The notes under the pieces were generated by a model. The model saw only the letters and a list, made by a program, of their open reading frames with translations. It made no database searches and had not been told where the DNA came from. This document shows, piece by piece, positions 1 through 11,835 of a DNA stretch of 38,091 bases. Position 1 is the stretch's first letter, and the number at the start of each line of letters is the position of its first letter. Origin of the DNA: Woeseiaceae bacterium (GTDB lineage Bacteria; Pseudomonadota; Gammaproteobacteria; Steroidobacterales; Woeseiaceae). The translations under genes were made by a program, and so were the position numbers. The DNA lies in NCBI GenBank assembly GCA_030066075.1, contig JASJCH010000009.1, positions 1 to 38,091 of the forward strand. The letters are read 5' to 3'.

Positions 1-819
1 GGCGAGAAGGTGATCGTGCGGGCCGGTCGCAGCAAATTCAGCCTGGCGACGCTGCCGGCTGCAGAATTTCCTACCGTCGAGGACATCAAGGCTGGGCAGA
101 CCGTGACCGTGGACCAATCGGTTTTGGGGCGACTGATCGAGAAGACGCATTTTTCGATGGCGCAACAGGATGTGCGGTACTACCTGAACGGCATGTTGCT
201 CGAGACGGGAGGCAAGCATCTCCGGGCAGTCGCCACCGATGGCCACCGGTTGGCGCTGTGCGAGGCGGAGGTGGATACGGCGGTTGACGAGCAGCAGGTG
301 ATCGTCCCGCGGAAAGGTGTCCTGGAGCTACAGCGGTTGCTGAGCGGAGAAGGATCGGTGGACGTCGAGCTCGGTGAAAACCACGTGCGCATCCAGCTTG
401 AAGGAATTCGGTTCACGTCCAAGCTCATTGACGGGCGTTTTCCAGAATACGATCGGGTTATCCCGAAAGACTCGTCCAACGAATTGACATCCGACCGCGA
501 TGCTTTGCGCAGCGCCTTGCAGAGAACGGCAATCCTGTCGAACGAGAAATACCGCGGCATACGGTTGATCATTCGTGACAGCGGCGTCGTGATGCAGGCA
601 CACAACCCGGAGCAGGAAGAGGCCGAAGAAGAGCTCGAGGTAGCTTACAGCGGTGAGGACATCGAAATTGGCTTCAATGTGAATTACCTGCTGGACGCGC
701 TCGGCGGGGTCGACGGCGAAGAAGTGCGTATGTCCGTCCAGGACGGCAATTCGAGCTGCCTGATTCGCAAGCCGGGCAGCGAAGAGTGCAAGTTCGTCGT
801 TATGCCGATGCGGCTCTAG
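1..819 (+). CDS. dnaN: DNA polymerase III beta subunit (sliding clamp), 5' end missing
   Basis: This is the C-terminal part of the ring-shaped clamp that holds DNA polymerase III on DNA. The frame is open from base 1, so the gene starts outside the window. About 272 residues are visible of a protein usually near 366, so roughly the first quarter is missing. What can be seen is the rest of the second and all of the third clamp fold: a stretch resembling LVPRKGVLEL (here IVPRKGVLELQRLL), RFPEYDRVIP, NEKYRGIRL, and the C-terminal FVVMPMRL that forms part of the partner-binding pocket. A GTG at 10 is internal and not the start. recF follows after 21 bp, the usual dnaA-dnaN-recF-gyrB order, so dnaA and the origin probably lie just upstream. 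No oddity seen in the visible part. Confidence 0.97.
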   Translation, partial: GEKVIVRAGRSKFSLATLPAAEFPTVEDIKAGQTVTVDQSVLGRLIEKTHFSMAQQDVRYYLNGMLLETGGKHLRAVATDGHRLALCEAEVDTAVDEQQVIVPRKGVLELQRLLSGEGSVDVELGENHVRIQLEGIRFTSKLIDGRFPEYDRVIPKDSSNELTSDRDALRSALQRTAILSNEKYRGIRLIIRDSGVVMQAHNPEQEEAEEELEVAYSGEDIEIGFNVNYLLDALGGVDGEEVRMSVQDGNSSCLIRKPGSEECKFVVMPMRL

Positions 820-840
820 GAGCCCGCGGGCCCGCACGAC

Positions 841-1908
841 GTGCCAATCCAGCAGTTCTCGGCGCGAGGCTTTCGTTGCCTGGCGGGCGTCGAGTTTGAG
901 GCGGATCCCGGGTTCAACCTGATCTGCGGGCCGAACGCGTCCGGCAAGACCAGCATTCTCGAAGCGATCGCCTACCTCGGCCGCGGCAAATCGTTCCGCG
1001 GCGCCCCCGTCACCAACCTGATTCGGCACGGCGAAAGTGAGTTTGTGCTGTTCGGCAAGGTGGAGGAAGGTGGCCGCCTGGTCAACGTCGGTGTGCGCAA
1101 CAGCGCCGATGGGCTCGAGGTCAAGATCGACGGGCGGTCGGGAGGCGGCTCGGCCGAGCTGGCTGCGGCGTTGCCACTGCAAATTATCGATCCCGATGTG
1201 CACGACCTGGTGGCAGGCGCGCCGGATCAGCGCCGGCGTTACCTGGACTGGATCGCGTTTCACGTGGAACACGGCTACCTGGAGAGCTGGCGGCGATTTC
1301 GCAGGGCGCTGAAGCAGCGGAATGCTGCCCTCAGGTCCGGGCAGGCGGCGGATACGATTCGCGGGTGGAACAGGGAGTTCGTCGAACTCGCGGCCCGGAT
1401 AGACGCCGGCCGGCGGTTGGCGCTCGAAGTGGCGCTCAATGAGCTCGAGGAAACCGGCCAGCAGATGCTCGGCAGTGAGATTCGCTTTGAATACCGACCG
1501 GGCTGGAAGGAGGGCACGGAGCTGGCGGATGCGCTGGAGAGCGGACTCGAGCGGGACCTCCAGCAAGGCAGCACCCAGGCTGGTCCGCACAGGGCCGATC
1601 TGCGGTTGACCTATGACGAGCGCCAGGCGCGAAAGCTCGTATCGCGGGGGCAGCAAAAGCTGCTCGCATGCGCGATGATCCTTGCGGCCACGGAAACGGC
1701 GCAGGCAGCGCTGGAGCGGCCGCTCTTGTTGTTGCTGGATGACCCCGCCGCCGAGCTGGACGACGACTCGCTGGGACGGTTGATGGCGCGGGTCCGCAAT
1801 CTCGGTTGCCAGGTAATCGCAACGAGCCTGCAGCCGGATTCGGCAATTTTCGGTGGGGAAGGGGCCGTGTTTCACGTGGAACATGGCGAGCTGACGACAG
1901 CGGCTTGA
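841..1908 (+). CDS. recF: DNA replication and repair protein RecF
   Basis: RecF is an SMC-like ATPase that helps load RecA at single-strand gaps. The 355-residue length is normal. The Walker A motif GPNASGKT lies at residues 30-37, the signature SRGQQKLL follows in the C-terminal half, and the Walker B/D-loop region reads LLLDDPAAELD, where many RecFs have DDIASELD. I chose the GTG at 841 because MPIQQFSARGFR is the expected N-terminus (a beta strand leading to the F-R-x-L motif) and it starts 21 bp after dnaN. The gene is probably cotranscribed with dnaN. gyrB follows after a 104-bp gap that has its own promoter-like sequence. Confidence 0.96.
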   Translation: MPIQQFSARGFRCLAGVEFEADPGFNLICGPNASGKTSILEAIAYLGRGKSFRGAPVTNLIRHGESEFVLFGKVEEGGRLVNVGVRNSADGLEVKIDGRSGGGSAELAAALPLQIIDPDVHDLVAGAPDQRRRYLDWIAFHVEHGYLESWRRFRRALKQRNAALRSGQAADTIRGWNREFVELAARIDAGRRLALEVALNELEETGQQMLGSEIRFEYRPGWKEGTELADALESGLERDLQQGSTQAGPHRADLRLTYDERQARKLVSRGQQKLLACAMILAATETAQAALERPLLLLLDDPAAELDDDSLGRLMARVRNLGCQVIATSLQPDSAIFGGEGAVFHVEHGELTTAA

Positions 1909-1976
1909 TGGCGCCGCTAAACCACCCAAAACCCTATAAAAAATAAGCGTTTGAGGGGGTCGTGCGGCACCCTTTT

Positions 1977-4451
<2,475 letters not shown>

Positions 4452-4472
4452 GACCATCGACGACGCGCAACC

Positions 4473-5423
4473 ATGGCCCGCACCCGACTGCTAGTCCACT
4501 CGGTCTTCCTGTTACTACTGCCACTCGTCGTGGCCTGGTTCGGTCTCGGCATCGTGTCGACCGCGCTGCTGGTGCTGTTGTTGCTCCTGTGGCGCTGGGC
4601 CGTCGTGTTAAGCGGCATCGTGGCGCCGGAAAAAACGCCAGAGATCGTCCTCGAGTCGATCGCCGTCAGCCACTACGTCGAAAAAGTGCGTTGGTGCCTC
4701 GACCGACTCGGTCTCGAATATGCCGAGCACCAGAGCGGCGGCACCCTCGGCGCTTACTTTACGGGCCGCAGCGTGCCACAGCTTCGTGTGCGCACCGGCA
4801 TCGTGCAGAGCGTCATTGGCAACTCGCCCGAGATTCTGCGCTTCCTCTGGGGCAACTACTCCGCAACGCTGGGCGAGAAAGCCGCTTTCCTCGAGCCCAC
4901 GCCGGAACGCATTGACCTCGAGAAACGCCTCGACCGCTACGCGCGCTATCAACAGGTGTGGATCTACCATCACATCCTCGCCGACCGCGAGCTGACGTTG
5001 CACCTCTGGGGCGCCAACAACCCGGCCACGCCCGCCTGGCACCGCCTGGCGCTAAGGTTGCTGTTCCCGCTGCTGCGGGTGCTGATCCAGCGCAGTTTCC
5101 GGATAACCGAAGAGCATTACAGCAAGGCCGCGCAGGCGATCGAAGAGCTGCTGTCCGATGTCGACACCCGCCTCGCGGACGGCCGTGTGTCGATACTCGG
5201 CGGCGATGTGATCAACTACACGGACATCGCCTTCGCCGCGCTGTCCGGCCCCTGGCTGATGCCCGAGGGTTTCGGCGGCGGCGCGGCGGACGGCTGCCGG
5301 ATCGAGCGCGACCGGGCGCCAGCGACAATGCGGGCCGACACCAACCGGTGGATCGAGGATTTCCCGAGCGCCACCCGCTACATCGAAAAGCTCTACGCTG
5401 AGGAACGTCGCGCAAGCGACTGA
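4473..5423 (+). CDS. Membrane-anchored glutathione S-transferase-fold protein
   Basis: The first 46 residues or so are strongly hydrophobic (LLLLPLVVAWFGLGIV, then LLVLLLLLWRWAVVL), giving one or two membrane segments. The rest resembles a soluble GST. Residues near 55-130 look like the thioredoxin-fold domain: a strand, then YVEKVRWCLDRLGLEY as helix 1, then SVPQLRV with the cis-proline that holds glutathione, then SPEILRFLW. The remainder is a helical domain ending near residue 310 with GGDVINYTDIAFAAL, the usual GST C-terminal N-capping region. The substrate cannot be told. It lies 21 bp after gyrB without a clear ribosome site, so it may ride on gyrB transcription. A small lipoprotein gene follows after 16 bp. 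The membrane tether is the unusual part. Confidence 0.75.
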   Translation: MARTRLLVHSVFLLLLPLVVAWFGLGIVSTALLVLLLLLWRWAVVLSGIVAPEKTPEIVLESIAVSHYVEKVRWCLDRLGLEYAEHQSGGTLGAYFTGRSVPQLRVRTGIVQSVIGNSPEILRFLWGNYSATLGEKAAFLEPTPERIDLEKRLDRYARYQQVWIYHHILADRELTLHLWGANNPATPAWHRLALRLLFPLLRVLIQRSFRITEEHYSKAAQAIEELLSDVDTRLADGRVSILGGDVINYTDIAFAALSGPWLMPEGFGGGAADGCRIERDRAPATMRADTNRWIEDFPSATRYIEKLYAEERRASD

Positions 5424-5439
5424 GTCTGAGATTAATGCC

Positions 5440-5859
5440 ATGAAAAAATTATTCACACTGCTTGGAATTGTCGTACTGGCAGGCTGTGCCGGCCAGGACG
5501 AAACGGACGACCCCTCCACCCAGGACATCGGGCAGGCGGTCAGGGATTTCATCGAACTGCGGGAGCTCGAGGAGCTTGACGCACTGAAGTCCGGCACGCG
5601 TGACGGCTGGACCCAGATTGACGAGACATTCATCCTCTACACCGGCCGCAGAGATACCTATCTCGTCGAATTCGCGCGTCGCTGCTACGAGCTGAACGAC
5701 CATACCCGCATCACGCCCGACGAGCGCTGGGACGCCAACCTGGTTCGTGCCCGCTTCGATACGATTCGCGGCTGCCGCATCGCCAAGATCTACGCGCTGA
5801 CCGAGGGAGAGGTCGCGGAACTCGAGAACATCGGTGAGGCGCCGGGCAGCCGCAACTAA
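5440..5859 (+). CDS. DUF6491-like small lipoprotein
   Basis: A 139-residue protein with a lipoprotein signal: KK, a hydrophobic core and a lipobox VLAGC, so the mature protein would begin at Cys16 and be lipid-anchored. The mature part has TFILYTGRRDTYLVEFARRCYEL and a second Cys in GCRIAKIYALTEGEV. This pattern matches my memory of DUF6491 proteins, which are common in marine and xanthomonad-type gammaproteobacteria and have no known function. Two mature cysteines (in RRCYEL and RGCRIAK) could form a disulfide. It sits between the GST-like gene and the M13 peptidase on the same strand with short gaps, so cotranscription is likely. Family assignment is moderate; lipoprotein status is well supported. 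Confidence 0.7.
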   Translation: MKKLFTLLGIVVLAGCAGQDETDDPSTQDIGQAVRDFIELRELEELDALKSGTRDGWTQIDETFILYTGRRDTYLVEFARRCYELNDHTRITPDERWDANLVRARFDTIRGCRIAKIYALTEGEVAELENIGEAPGSRN

Positions 5860-5916
5860 GCCGCCGGGACGCTGTCAGTACTAGCCAACGCGGACTCATC
5901 CGCAGAGGGAGCCATT

Positions 5917-7968
5917 GTGAGAAAAACATTGACCGGCGCTGCGGCGCTGATACTGCTCGCCGGGTGCGGGCAACAATCCACGCCAGAGCCGGAGGGCGTC
6001 GCGGCAGCGGCTCCCGAGCTGGTATCCGGCATAGACCTCACCTACATCGACCCGAGCATCCGTCCGGGCGACGACTTCTTTGCCCACGTCAATGGCAGGT
6101 GGGTCGAGCAATTCGAGATTCCGGCGGACAAGTCGAACTACGGGACGTTTGCGAAGCTCGGCGATGCAGCCGAGGAAGACGTGAGGGCCATCATCGAGAT
6201 GTCGGCGACCGGCGATTTCGCCAAGGGCACCGACGAACAAAAGGTGGGTGACCTCTACAAATCCTACCTCGACATGGATACGCGCGACGCTCGCGGCATC
6301 GAACCGCTGCAGCCCGAGCTGGACCGCATCGCCGCGATTTCCAGCCATGATGATTTGCCCGCGTACTTTGCCGAGGCCACCAGGCGCGGCTACGGCATGC
6401 CGTTCGCCCTGGCCCAGTTTGCCGACATGAAGAACCCGGGTTTCTACGGCGTGTATGCGTTCCAGGCCGGCCTCGGGCTGCCGGACCGCGAATACTATTT
6501 CAACGACGACGAGAAATCGGCGGCGCTGCGCGCGCAGTACGTGACGCACATCGCAAAGATGTTCGACCTCGCGGGCTTCGACGGCGGCGCGGCGGCGGCC
6601 GAGACAATCATGGCGCTGGAAACGCGCCTCGCCGAGCAGCACATGCGCAAGGAGGACGCGCGCGACTGGCAGGCCAACTACAACAAGGTCCCTGTCGGCG
6701 ACCTGGCGACGGTCATGCCCCAGTTCGACTGGGGTGTCTACTTCGAGACGCTCGGCCTGTCCGAACTCGACGGCCTGATCGTACTGATGACTGACTACAT
6801 GGGCGAGCTTGACGGCATCATTCGCGACACGGACCTGGACACCTGGAAGACCTACCTGGCGTGGACCGCCCTGAACACCAGGGCTGGCCTGCTCAGCGAG
6901 GAGCTCGACAAGCAGAACTTCGCCTTCTACGGGACGGCGCTGAGCGGAACGCCCGAGCAGGAAGAGCCGTGGCGGCGCGCGGTCGGTACGGTCAACGGGC
7001 TGCTGGGCGAGGTGGTCGGCAAGGTATACGTGAAAAACCATTTCCCGCCCGAGGCCAAGGAGCGCATGCTCGAGCTGGTTGGCAACCTGATTGCCGCCTA
7101 TGAGGTCAGCATCAAGGAGCTCGACTGGATGGGCGAGGCGACCCGGGCCGAGGCGCTGGACAAGCTGTCGAAGTTCACGCCGAAGATCGGTTACCCGGAC
7201 GAGTGGCGCGACTACTCCGCGGTGACCATCGAGCCCGACGACCTGTTCGGCAACGTCGAGCGCGCCACGCTGGCCGAATACCAGCGGCAGCTCGATCGCC
7301 AGGGCGGCCCTGTCGACCGGGGCGAGTGGGGCATGAATCCGCAGCGGGTCAACGCGTACTACAACCCGACGCTCAACGAGATCGTGTTCCCGGCCGCTAT
7401 CTTGCAGCCGCCGTTCTTCGATCTCGCGGCCGACGACGCCGTCAACTACGGCGCCATCGGCGCGGTAATCGGCCACGAGATCGGCCACGGCTTCGACGAC
7501 AAGGGCAGCACTTTCGATGGTGACGGCGCCCTGCGTAACTGGTGGACGATCGAAGATCGCGCAGAATTCAATAAGCGCACCGGCAGACTTGTCAGCCAGT
7601 TCGACTCCTACAAGGTGTTCGACGACCTGCACGTCAATGGCACATTCACGCTCGGCGAGAACATCGGCGATCTCGGTGGTCTCAGCATTGCGCTCAAGGC
7701 CTACCAGATGTCGCTCGATGGCGAGGAGTCGCCGCCCATTGACGGCTACACGGGCGAGCAGCGCGTGTTCCTCGGCTGGGCGCAGGTGTGGCGCCGCAAG
7801 TACCGCGACGAAGAGCTGCGTCGCCGCATCGCTACCGATCCGCACTCGCCGGCCGAGTTTCGCGTGAACGGCATCGTCCGCAACATGCCGGAGTTCTACA
7901 CGGAGTTCGACGTTTCTGAAGACGACGCGCTGTATCTGCCGCCCGAGGAGCGTGTGAAGATCTGGTGA
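5917..7968 (+). CDS. M13 family (neprilysin-like) zinc metallopeptidase, lipoprotein
   Basis: A PepO/neprilysin-type endopeptidase that would cut peptides outside the inner membrane. The GTG start at 5917 follows GAGGGA closely and gives a lipoprotein signal ending in LLAGC (Cys near residue 18). The N-terminal M13 domain begins with the typical IDLTYIDPSIRPGDDFFAHVNG. The catalytic domain has NAYYNPTLNEIVFPAAIL, the zinc motif HEIGH at residues 520-524 followed by GFDDKGSTFD, the third-ligand region ENIGDLGG, and the C-terminal R-x-N-G-xx-RN-M-P-E-F (RVNGIVRNMPEF) that shapes the S1' pocket. Length (683 residues) is normal. A perfect intrinsic terminator follows within 40 bp, ending this (+) transcription unit. 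Confidence 0.95.
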   Translation: MRKTLTGAAALILLAGCGQQSTPEPEGVAAAAPELVSGIDLTYIDPSIRPGDDFFAHVNGRWVEQFEIPADKSNYGTFAKLGDAAEEDVRAIIEMSATGDFAKGTDEQKVGDLYKSYLDMDTRDARGIEPLQPELDRIAAISSHDDLPAYFAEATRRGYGMPFALAQFADMKNPGFYGVYAFQAGLGLPDREYYFNDDEKSAALRAQYVTHIAKMFDLAGFDGGAAAAETIMALETRLAEQHMRKEDARDWQANYNKVPVGDLATVMPQFDWGVYFETLGLSELDGLIVLMTDYMGELDGIIRDTDLDTWKTYLAWTALNTRAGLLSEELDKQNFAFYGTALSGTPEQEEPWRRAVGTVNGLLGEVVGKVYVKNHFPPEAKERMLELVGNLIAAYEVSIKELDWMGEATRAEALDKLSKFTPKIGYPDEWRDYSAVTIEPDDLFGNVERATLAEYQRQLDRQGGPVDRGEWGMNPQRVNAYYNPTLNEIVFPAAILQPPFFDLAADDAVNYGAIGAVIGHEIGHGFDDKGSTFDGDGALRNWWTIEDRAEFNKRTGRLVSQFDSYKVFDDLHVNGTFTLGENIGDLGGLSIALKAYQMSLDGEESPPIDGYTGEQRVFLGWAQVWRRKYRDEELRRRIATDPHSPAEFRVNGIVRNMPEFYTEFDVSEDDALYLPPEERVKIW

Positions 7969-8006
7969 TCGCGACCGCGCCAGCAGGCGCTGGTAATGAC
8001 ACGAAG

Positions 8007-8035
8007 CGGCCGCCTCTCAGGAGGCGGCCGTTTTT
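8007..8035 (+). terminator. Rho-independent terminator after the M13 peptidase gene
   Basis: CGGCCGCCTC (8007-8016), loop TCAG, then GAGGCGGCCG (8021-8030) form a perfect 10-bp stem, followed by TTTTT (8031-8035). It lies 38 bp after the peptidase stop codon. The opposite-strand gene ends at 8048, but no T-run follows the hairpin on that strand, so it works best for the (+) transcript. Confidence 0.92.
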
Positions 8036-8047
8036 CGTCGTGTTGCC

Positions 8048-8785
8048 TCAGTTGGACTCGGCGCGCTCTTTATACAACGAGCTGATCTCGTTCATCTTGT
8101 TCTCGACCCACTCCTGCGCGACCAGGTTGATCTCTCGCGGCTTGCGGTCGCCCGGCTCTATCGGCGGGCCTATGCAAAAACGAATCTTGCCGGGTGTCTT
8201 GGCCATGCCGCGTTTCGGCCAGAGGTCGCCGGCGTTGTGCGCCACCGGCACGATCTTGCAACCCGTCCTGGCCGCGAGCGCGGCGCCGCTGACGCCGTAG
8301 CGCCGCGTTTCTCCCGGCGGCATGCGCGTGCCCTCGGGAAAAATGCAGACCGATATGCCGCTGGCCAGGCGCTCCTTGCCCTGAGCGATGACCTGCTTGA
8401 CGGCCGAGCCACCGGAGTCGCGATCGATGGCGATGGCCTTCATGACGAGACCCAGCGCCCAGCCGAAGACCGGCAGATACAACAGCTCGCGCTTGAGCAC
8501 CCAGGCCGAGGGCGGCAGGGCGGCGATCTGCCAGTAGGTCTCGAGCGCCGTCGTGTGCTTGATCAGGAACACGGCGGGCTCGTCCGGGATGTTCTCGCTG
8601 CCCTCGGTAGTGACGTCCAGGCCGCAGATCACGCGTCCCGCCCATAAGCAAACCCTTGCCCATGCGACCGCAACTGCCCATTTCCAGCGATGTGGCGCCC
8701 AGAAAATCAGCAGCTCGGTCGCCGACAGCACCAGCGCTGCCCCGTACATGACAATCGTGAACAGCAGGCCGCGGAACCAGAGCAT
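8048..8785 (-). CDS. PlsC-like 1-acylglycerol-3-phosphate acyltransferase
   Basis: It would transfer a fatty acyl chain to the sn-2 position of lysophosphatidic acid in phospholipid synthesis, at the inner membrane. There is a hydrophobic N-terminus (residues 5-30) and the two diagnostic blocks: KHTTALE with His77 and Glu82 (the usual HX4D is here HX4E, a variant I recall from other proteobacterial members), and FPEGTR at 149-154. RRYGVSGAALAARTG and VPVAHNAG are further family matches. Length 245 is normal. The ATG at 8785 directly abuts the glyS stop codon (8786-8788), so it is the last gene of a glyQ-glyS-plsC operon. Exact acyl acceptor not provable, hence no gene symbol. Confidence 0.9.
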   Translation of the reverse strand: MLWFRGLLFTIVMYGAALVLSATELLIFWAPHRWKWAVAVAWARVCLWAGRVICGLDVTTEGSENIPDEPAVFLIKHTTALETYWQIAALPPSAWVLKRELLYLPVFGWALGLVMKAIAIDRDSGGSAVKQVIAQGKERLASGISVCIFPEGTRMPPGETRRYGVSGAALAARTGCKIVPVAHNAGDLWPKRGMAKTPGKIRFCIGPPIEPGDRKPREINLVAQEWVENKMNEISSLYKERAESN

Positions 8786-10882
8786 CTAGATGGAAAGCCG
8801 CGAAATGTCCGCAACGTCGAGGAACAGGGCGCGCAGCTGGCTCAGCAGCGCCAACCGATTATTGCGCGTCGCCTTGTCGTCGACATTGACCATGACGTCG
8901 TCGAAGAACGTATCGACCGGCTCGCGCAGTTCGGCGAGCGCGGTCAATGCGTCGGTGTAGTCCTTCGCGTAGAGCATAGGCGCGACGTCGGCAATCGCTT
9001 GCTCGAGCGCCGCCTCAAGCGCGATTTCCGCGGGCTCGGCCAGCAGCTTCTTCTTGACCTCGCCCGCATCCTCGACCTCGGCCTGGCGCAGGATGTTAGC
9101 AATGCGCTTGTTCGCCGCGGCGAGGCTGGCGGCGGGCTCCAGACCAACAAAAGCTTGCACGGCCGCGAGCCGTCGCTCGAAGTCAACGAGTGACAACGGG
9201 CTGCGCGCAAGAACCGCGTCAAAGGTCTCTGTAGCAAGGCTCTCGTCACGGTCGAGGAAGTAACGACGCAGCCTGTCTGTGATGAAGCCGTATACGTCTG
9301 CCGTAATGCTTGTGTTGGGGTCAGAGCCGTCGGCTCTGACCCCGGGCTGCATGTCCACCGCCGACGCAATGAGCGCTTTGAGGTCCAGATCGAGCCCGCA
9401 CTCGATGAGCACGCGAATAATACCGAGCGCGGCGCGACGCAGACCGAACGGGTCGCGGTTGCCGGACGGCTTTTTGCCGATCGCGAACACGCCGGCAAGC
9501 GTGTCGAGGCGATCCGCAACCGCCAGCACCTGGCCGTTGATCGACGCCGGCAATTCGTCGCCGGCAAAGCGCGGCAGGTAGTGTTCGGCAATCGGGTCGG
9601 CGACCTCGGCCGGCTCTTTGTCCGACAGTGCGTAGTAACGCCCCATGATGCCCTGCAGCTCGGGAAACTCGCCGACCATGCCGGTGACAAGATCGCACTT
9701 GGCCAGCATTGCTGCCTGGCGGATCGGGGCGGGGTTGTGCTCGAGGAGGTCTGCGATGGTGGCGCCAAGATCGGCAACGCGCACGGCCTTGTCATGCAGG
9801 CTGCCAAGGCCGCGTTGGTAAACTACTTCTCGCAATGATCCGGCGCGTGCCGACAGCGGGATGCGGCGATCGGAGTCCCAGAAGAACGCGGCGTCGGCCA
9901 GCCGCGGGCGAATGACGCGCTCGTTGCCGTCGCGCACCTGGTTCGGATCCTTGCTGTCGAGGTTGGCGACCGTCACGAATTTCGCCAGCAGCTTGCCGTC
10001 CTTGTCGGCAACCGGGAAATACCGCTGGTGGCTGGTGAGCGTCGAAACGACAGCCTCCCGCGGCAGCTCGAGATACTGCTCGTCGAAGGAGCCGACGATG
10101 GGCACGGGCCACTCGACGAGCGCCGTGACTTCGTCATACAGGTCGTCGTCGCCAACGGCCGTACCCCCTGCCGAATCTGCCGCTTTCGTAACGCCGTCTC
10201 GCACCATGGCGAGCCGCCGCTCGAAATCCGCGATGACGTGCCCTTTCTTTTCGAGCGTTTCCAGATAGTCGCCTGGCGAAGCAATCGCGACAGGGCCGCT
10301 CGTGTGAAAGCGGTGGCCGACAGACTCGTTGCTTGCGGTTACGCCCATGATCGACGCCGCGATCGTCTCTTTGCCGTGCAGAAGCACCACCCAGTGCACA
10401 GGCCGCACGAACTCGGCATCACCCGCGCCCCAGCGCATGCGACGCGGAATAGGCAGGCCGGCCAGCGCGCTGTCGATCAGCTCGGGGACGAGTTCCGCCG
10501 CCTTGCGGCCCTTCTCGACCACCTCGCTGACGAGCCACTCGCCCTTGTCGGTCTTCTCGCGGCCGAGCGCGTCGACCTCGACACCGCACTTTTTGGCGAA
10601 GGCCATCGCGGCCGGGGTCGGGTTGCCGTCGTCGTCGAAGGCGACCTTGACCGGCGGGCCCTTCTGCGTGCTCTTGCGGTCTTCCTGCGCCAGCTCGAGG
10701 TCTTCGATGAGAACGGCCAGGCGCCGCGGGCTGGCGTAGCCATGCACGTTGCCGTGACCGAGCCGCGCCTCGTCAACCGCTGCCTCGAGGTCGCTCGCGA
10801 ACGCCTCCATCAATGAGCGCAGCGCCTTGGGCGGCAGTTCCTCGGTGCCGATCTCGACGAGAAAGTCGGCGGCTTTAGTCAT
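8786..10882 (-). CDS. glyS: Glycine--tRNA ligase beta subunit
   Basis: Beta subunit of the tetrameric (alpha2beta2) bacterial glycyl-tRNA synthetase, which binds tRNA-Gly and works with GlyQ. I set the start at the ATG at 10882, because [21 protein letters not shown] is the family N-terminus, GGAGGT lies just upstream, and it overlaps the glyQ stop by eight bases (ATGACTAA). An upstream in-frame ATG at 10927 lies inside glyQ and is unlikely. Further family blocks: [36 protein letters not shown] and the C-terminal [23 protein letters not shown] (anticodon-binding-like). The 698 residues are close to normal. Odd: residues 514-522 are encoded exactly by a 27-bp perfect palindrome (see repeat at 9317-9343). 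Confidence 0.97.
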   Translation of the reverse strand: MTKAADFLVEIGTEELPPKALRSLMEAFASDLEAAVDEARLGHGNVHGYASPRRLAVLIEDLELAQEDRKSTQKGPPVKVAFDDDGNPTPAAMAFAKKCGVEVDALGREKTDKGEWLVSEVVEKGRKAAELVPELIDSALAGLPIPRRMRWGAGDAEFVRPVHWVVLLHGKETIAASIMGVTASNESVGHRFHTSGPVAIASPGDYLETLEKKGHVIADFERRLAMVRDGVTKAADSAGGTAVGDDDLYDEVTALVEWPVPIVGSFDEQYLELPREAVVSTLTSHQRYFPVADKDGKLLAKFVTVANLDSKDPNQVRDGNERVIRPRLADAAFFWDSDRRIPLSARAGSLREVVYQRGLGSLHDKAVRVADLGATIADLLEHNPAPIRQAAMLAKCDLVTGMVGEFPELQGIMGRYYALSDKEPAEVADPIAEHYLPRFAGDELPASINGQVLAVADRLDTLAGVFAIGKKPSGNRDPFGLRRAALGIIRVLIECGLDLDLKALIASAVDMQPGVRADGSDPNTSITADVYGFITDRLRRYFLDRDESLATETFDAVLARSPLSLVDFERRLAAVQAFVGLEPAASLAAANKRIANILRQAEVEDAGEVKKKLLAEPAEIALEAALEQAIADVAPMLYAKDYTDALTALAELREPVDTFFDDVMVNVDDKATRNNRLALLSQLRALFLDVADISRLSI
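9317..9343. repeat. REP-like perfect palindrome embedded in glyS
   Basis: Arms GGGGTCAGAGCC (9317-9328) and GGCTCTGACCCC (9332-9343) flank a 3-base loop. It has the look of the GGGTCAGAGC-type palindromes that are scattered in many proteobacterial genomes and often linked to REP-associated tyrosine transposases. Here it lies inside a coding region. Read on the minus strand it is exactly nine codons (GVRADGSDP) of glyS, in frame, in a stretch that seems a few residues longer than E. coli GlyS by memory. Confidence 0.8.
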
Positions 10883-11801
10883 CGCCACCTCCCACCGAGT
10901 CGACCATCGGGAAGCCCAGCGCTTCACGGCTCGAGTAATATGCCTCGGCCACGGAGCGCGCCATCGTGCGCACGCGCAGGATGAAGCGTTGCCGCTCGCT
11001 CACCGAAATGGCCTGGCGGGCGTCGAGCAGGTTGAAGGTATGGGATGCGAGAAGCATCTGTTCGTAGGCGGGCAGCGCGAGCCCGAGTTCGATCAGGCGG
11101 GCCGCCTCATGCTCGGCGTGGTCGAAGTCATGGAACAGTTCGTCGACGTCCGCAATCTCGAAGTTGTACCTGGACTGCTCGACTTCGTTCTGGTGATAGA
11201 CGTCGCCGTAGGTAATGCGGCCGAGCGGGCCGTCGGTCCAGACGAGATCGAAGATGCTCTCGACCCCTTGCAAGTACATGGCCAGGCGCTCGATGCCGTA
11301 AGTGATCTCGCCGGTAACGGGCCGGCACTCGAGCCCGCCGACCTGCTGGAAGTAGGTGAACTGCGTGATCTCCATGCCGTTGAGCCACACCTCCCAGCCG
11401 AGACCCCAGGCGCCCAGCGTCGGCGATTCCCAGTTGTCCTCGACAAAGCGGATGTCGTGCACGGTCGGGTCGATGCCTATCGCGCGCAGCGAGTCGAGAT
11501 ACAGGTCCTGGATGTCGTCCGGCGACGGCTTGATGGCAACCTGGTACTGGTAATAGTGCTGCAGGCGAAACGGGTTGTCGCCATAGCGGCCGTCGGTCGG
11601 CCGTCGCGACGGCTGCACGTAAGCGGCCGACCAGGGCTCGGGGCCGATCGCGCGCAGGAACGTCGCCGGATGAAACGTCCCCGCTCCCATTTCCTTGTCA
11701 TACGGCTGCATCACAACGCAGCCGCGTTCCGCCCAGTATTGCTGCAGCTTGAGGATCAGGTCCTGGAAGCTGAGCACCCCAGACGATTTCTGCTTGTTCA
11801 T
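10875..11801 (-). CDS. glyQ: Glycine--tRNA ligase alpha subunit
   Basis: Catalytic subunit that activates glycine and charges tRNA-Gly together with GlyS. Hallmarks in order: [80 protein letters not shown] (described here by its [14 protein letters not shown] core), [20 protein letters not shown] and [21 protein letters not shown]. The 308-residue length is standard. The stop overlaps the glyS ATG by eight bases, so the two are translated together. There is no purine-rich ribosome site before the ATG; the leader instead reads CCTCCA. A promoter-like TATACT lies about 30 bp upstream, which would give a short leader. It is divergent from glnA. Confidence 0.97.
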   Translation of the reverse strand: MNKQKSSGVLSFQDLILKLQQYWAERGCVVMQPYDKEMGAGTFHPATFLRAIGPEPWSAAYVQPSRRPTDGRYGDNPFRLQHYYQYQVAIKPSPDDIQDLYLDSLRAIGIDPTVHDIRFVEDNWESPTLGAWGLGWEVWLNGMEITQFTYFQQVGGLECRPVTGEITYGIERLAMYLQGVESIFDLVWTDGPLGRITYGDVYHQNEVEQSRYNFEIADVDELFHDFDHAEHEAARLIELGLALPAYEQMLLASHTFNLLDARQAISVSERQRFILRVRTMARSVAEAYYSSREALGFPMVDSVGGGDD

Positions 11802-11829
11802 TGGAGGATATTCGGCTCTAAACCCGCGC

Positions 11830-11835
11830 AGTATA
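11830..11835 (-). promoter_or_regulatory. Candidate -10 box for glyQ
   Basis: On the minus strand TATACT sits 29 bp upstream of the glyQ ATG, with a weak TTCCAA about 16 bp further up as the only -35-like match. Transcription would begin near 11823, giving a leader of about 22 bases. Supported by one good hexamer only. Confidence 0.35.

Noticed and set aside
328-1929. 533-codon open frame on the minus strand opposite dnaN/recF
   Set aside because: It lies opposite dnaN and recF, which carry all family motifs. Long antisense frames are expected in GC-rich coding DNA; the protein has no recognisable motif.
5896-7845. 649-codon open frame opposite the M13 peptidase
   Set aside because: The plus-strand frame holds HEIGH and every M13 block; the antisense product is Arg/Val/Leu-rich with no motif.
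10883-10927. Longer glyS start at 10927
   Set aside because: It lies inside glyQ, adds 15 residues foreign to GlyS, and the ATG at 10882 has a GGAGGT site and the family N-terminus.
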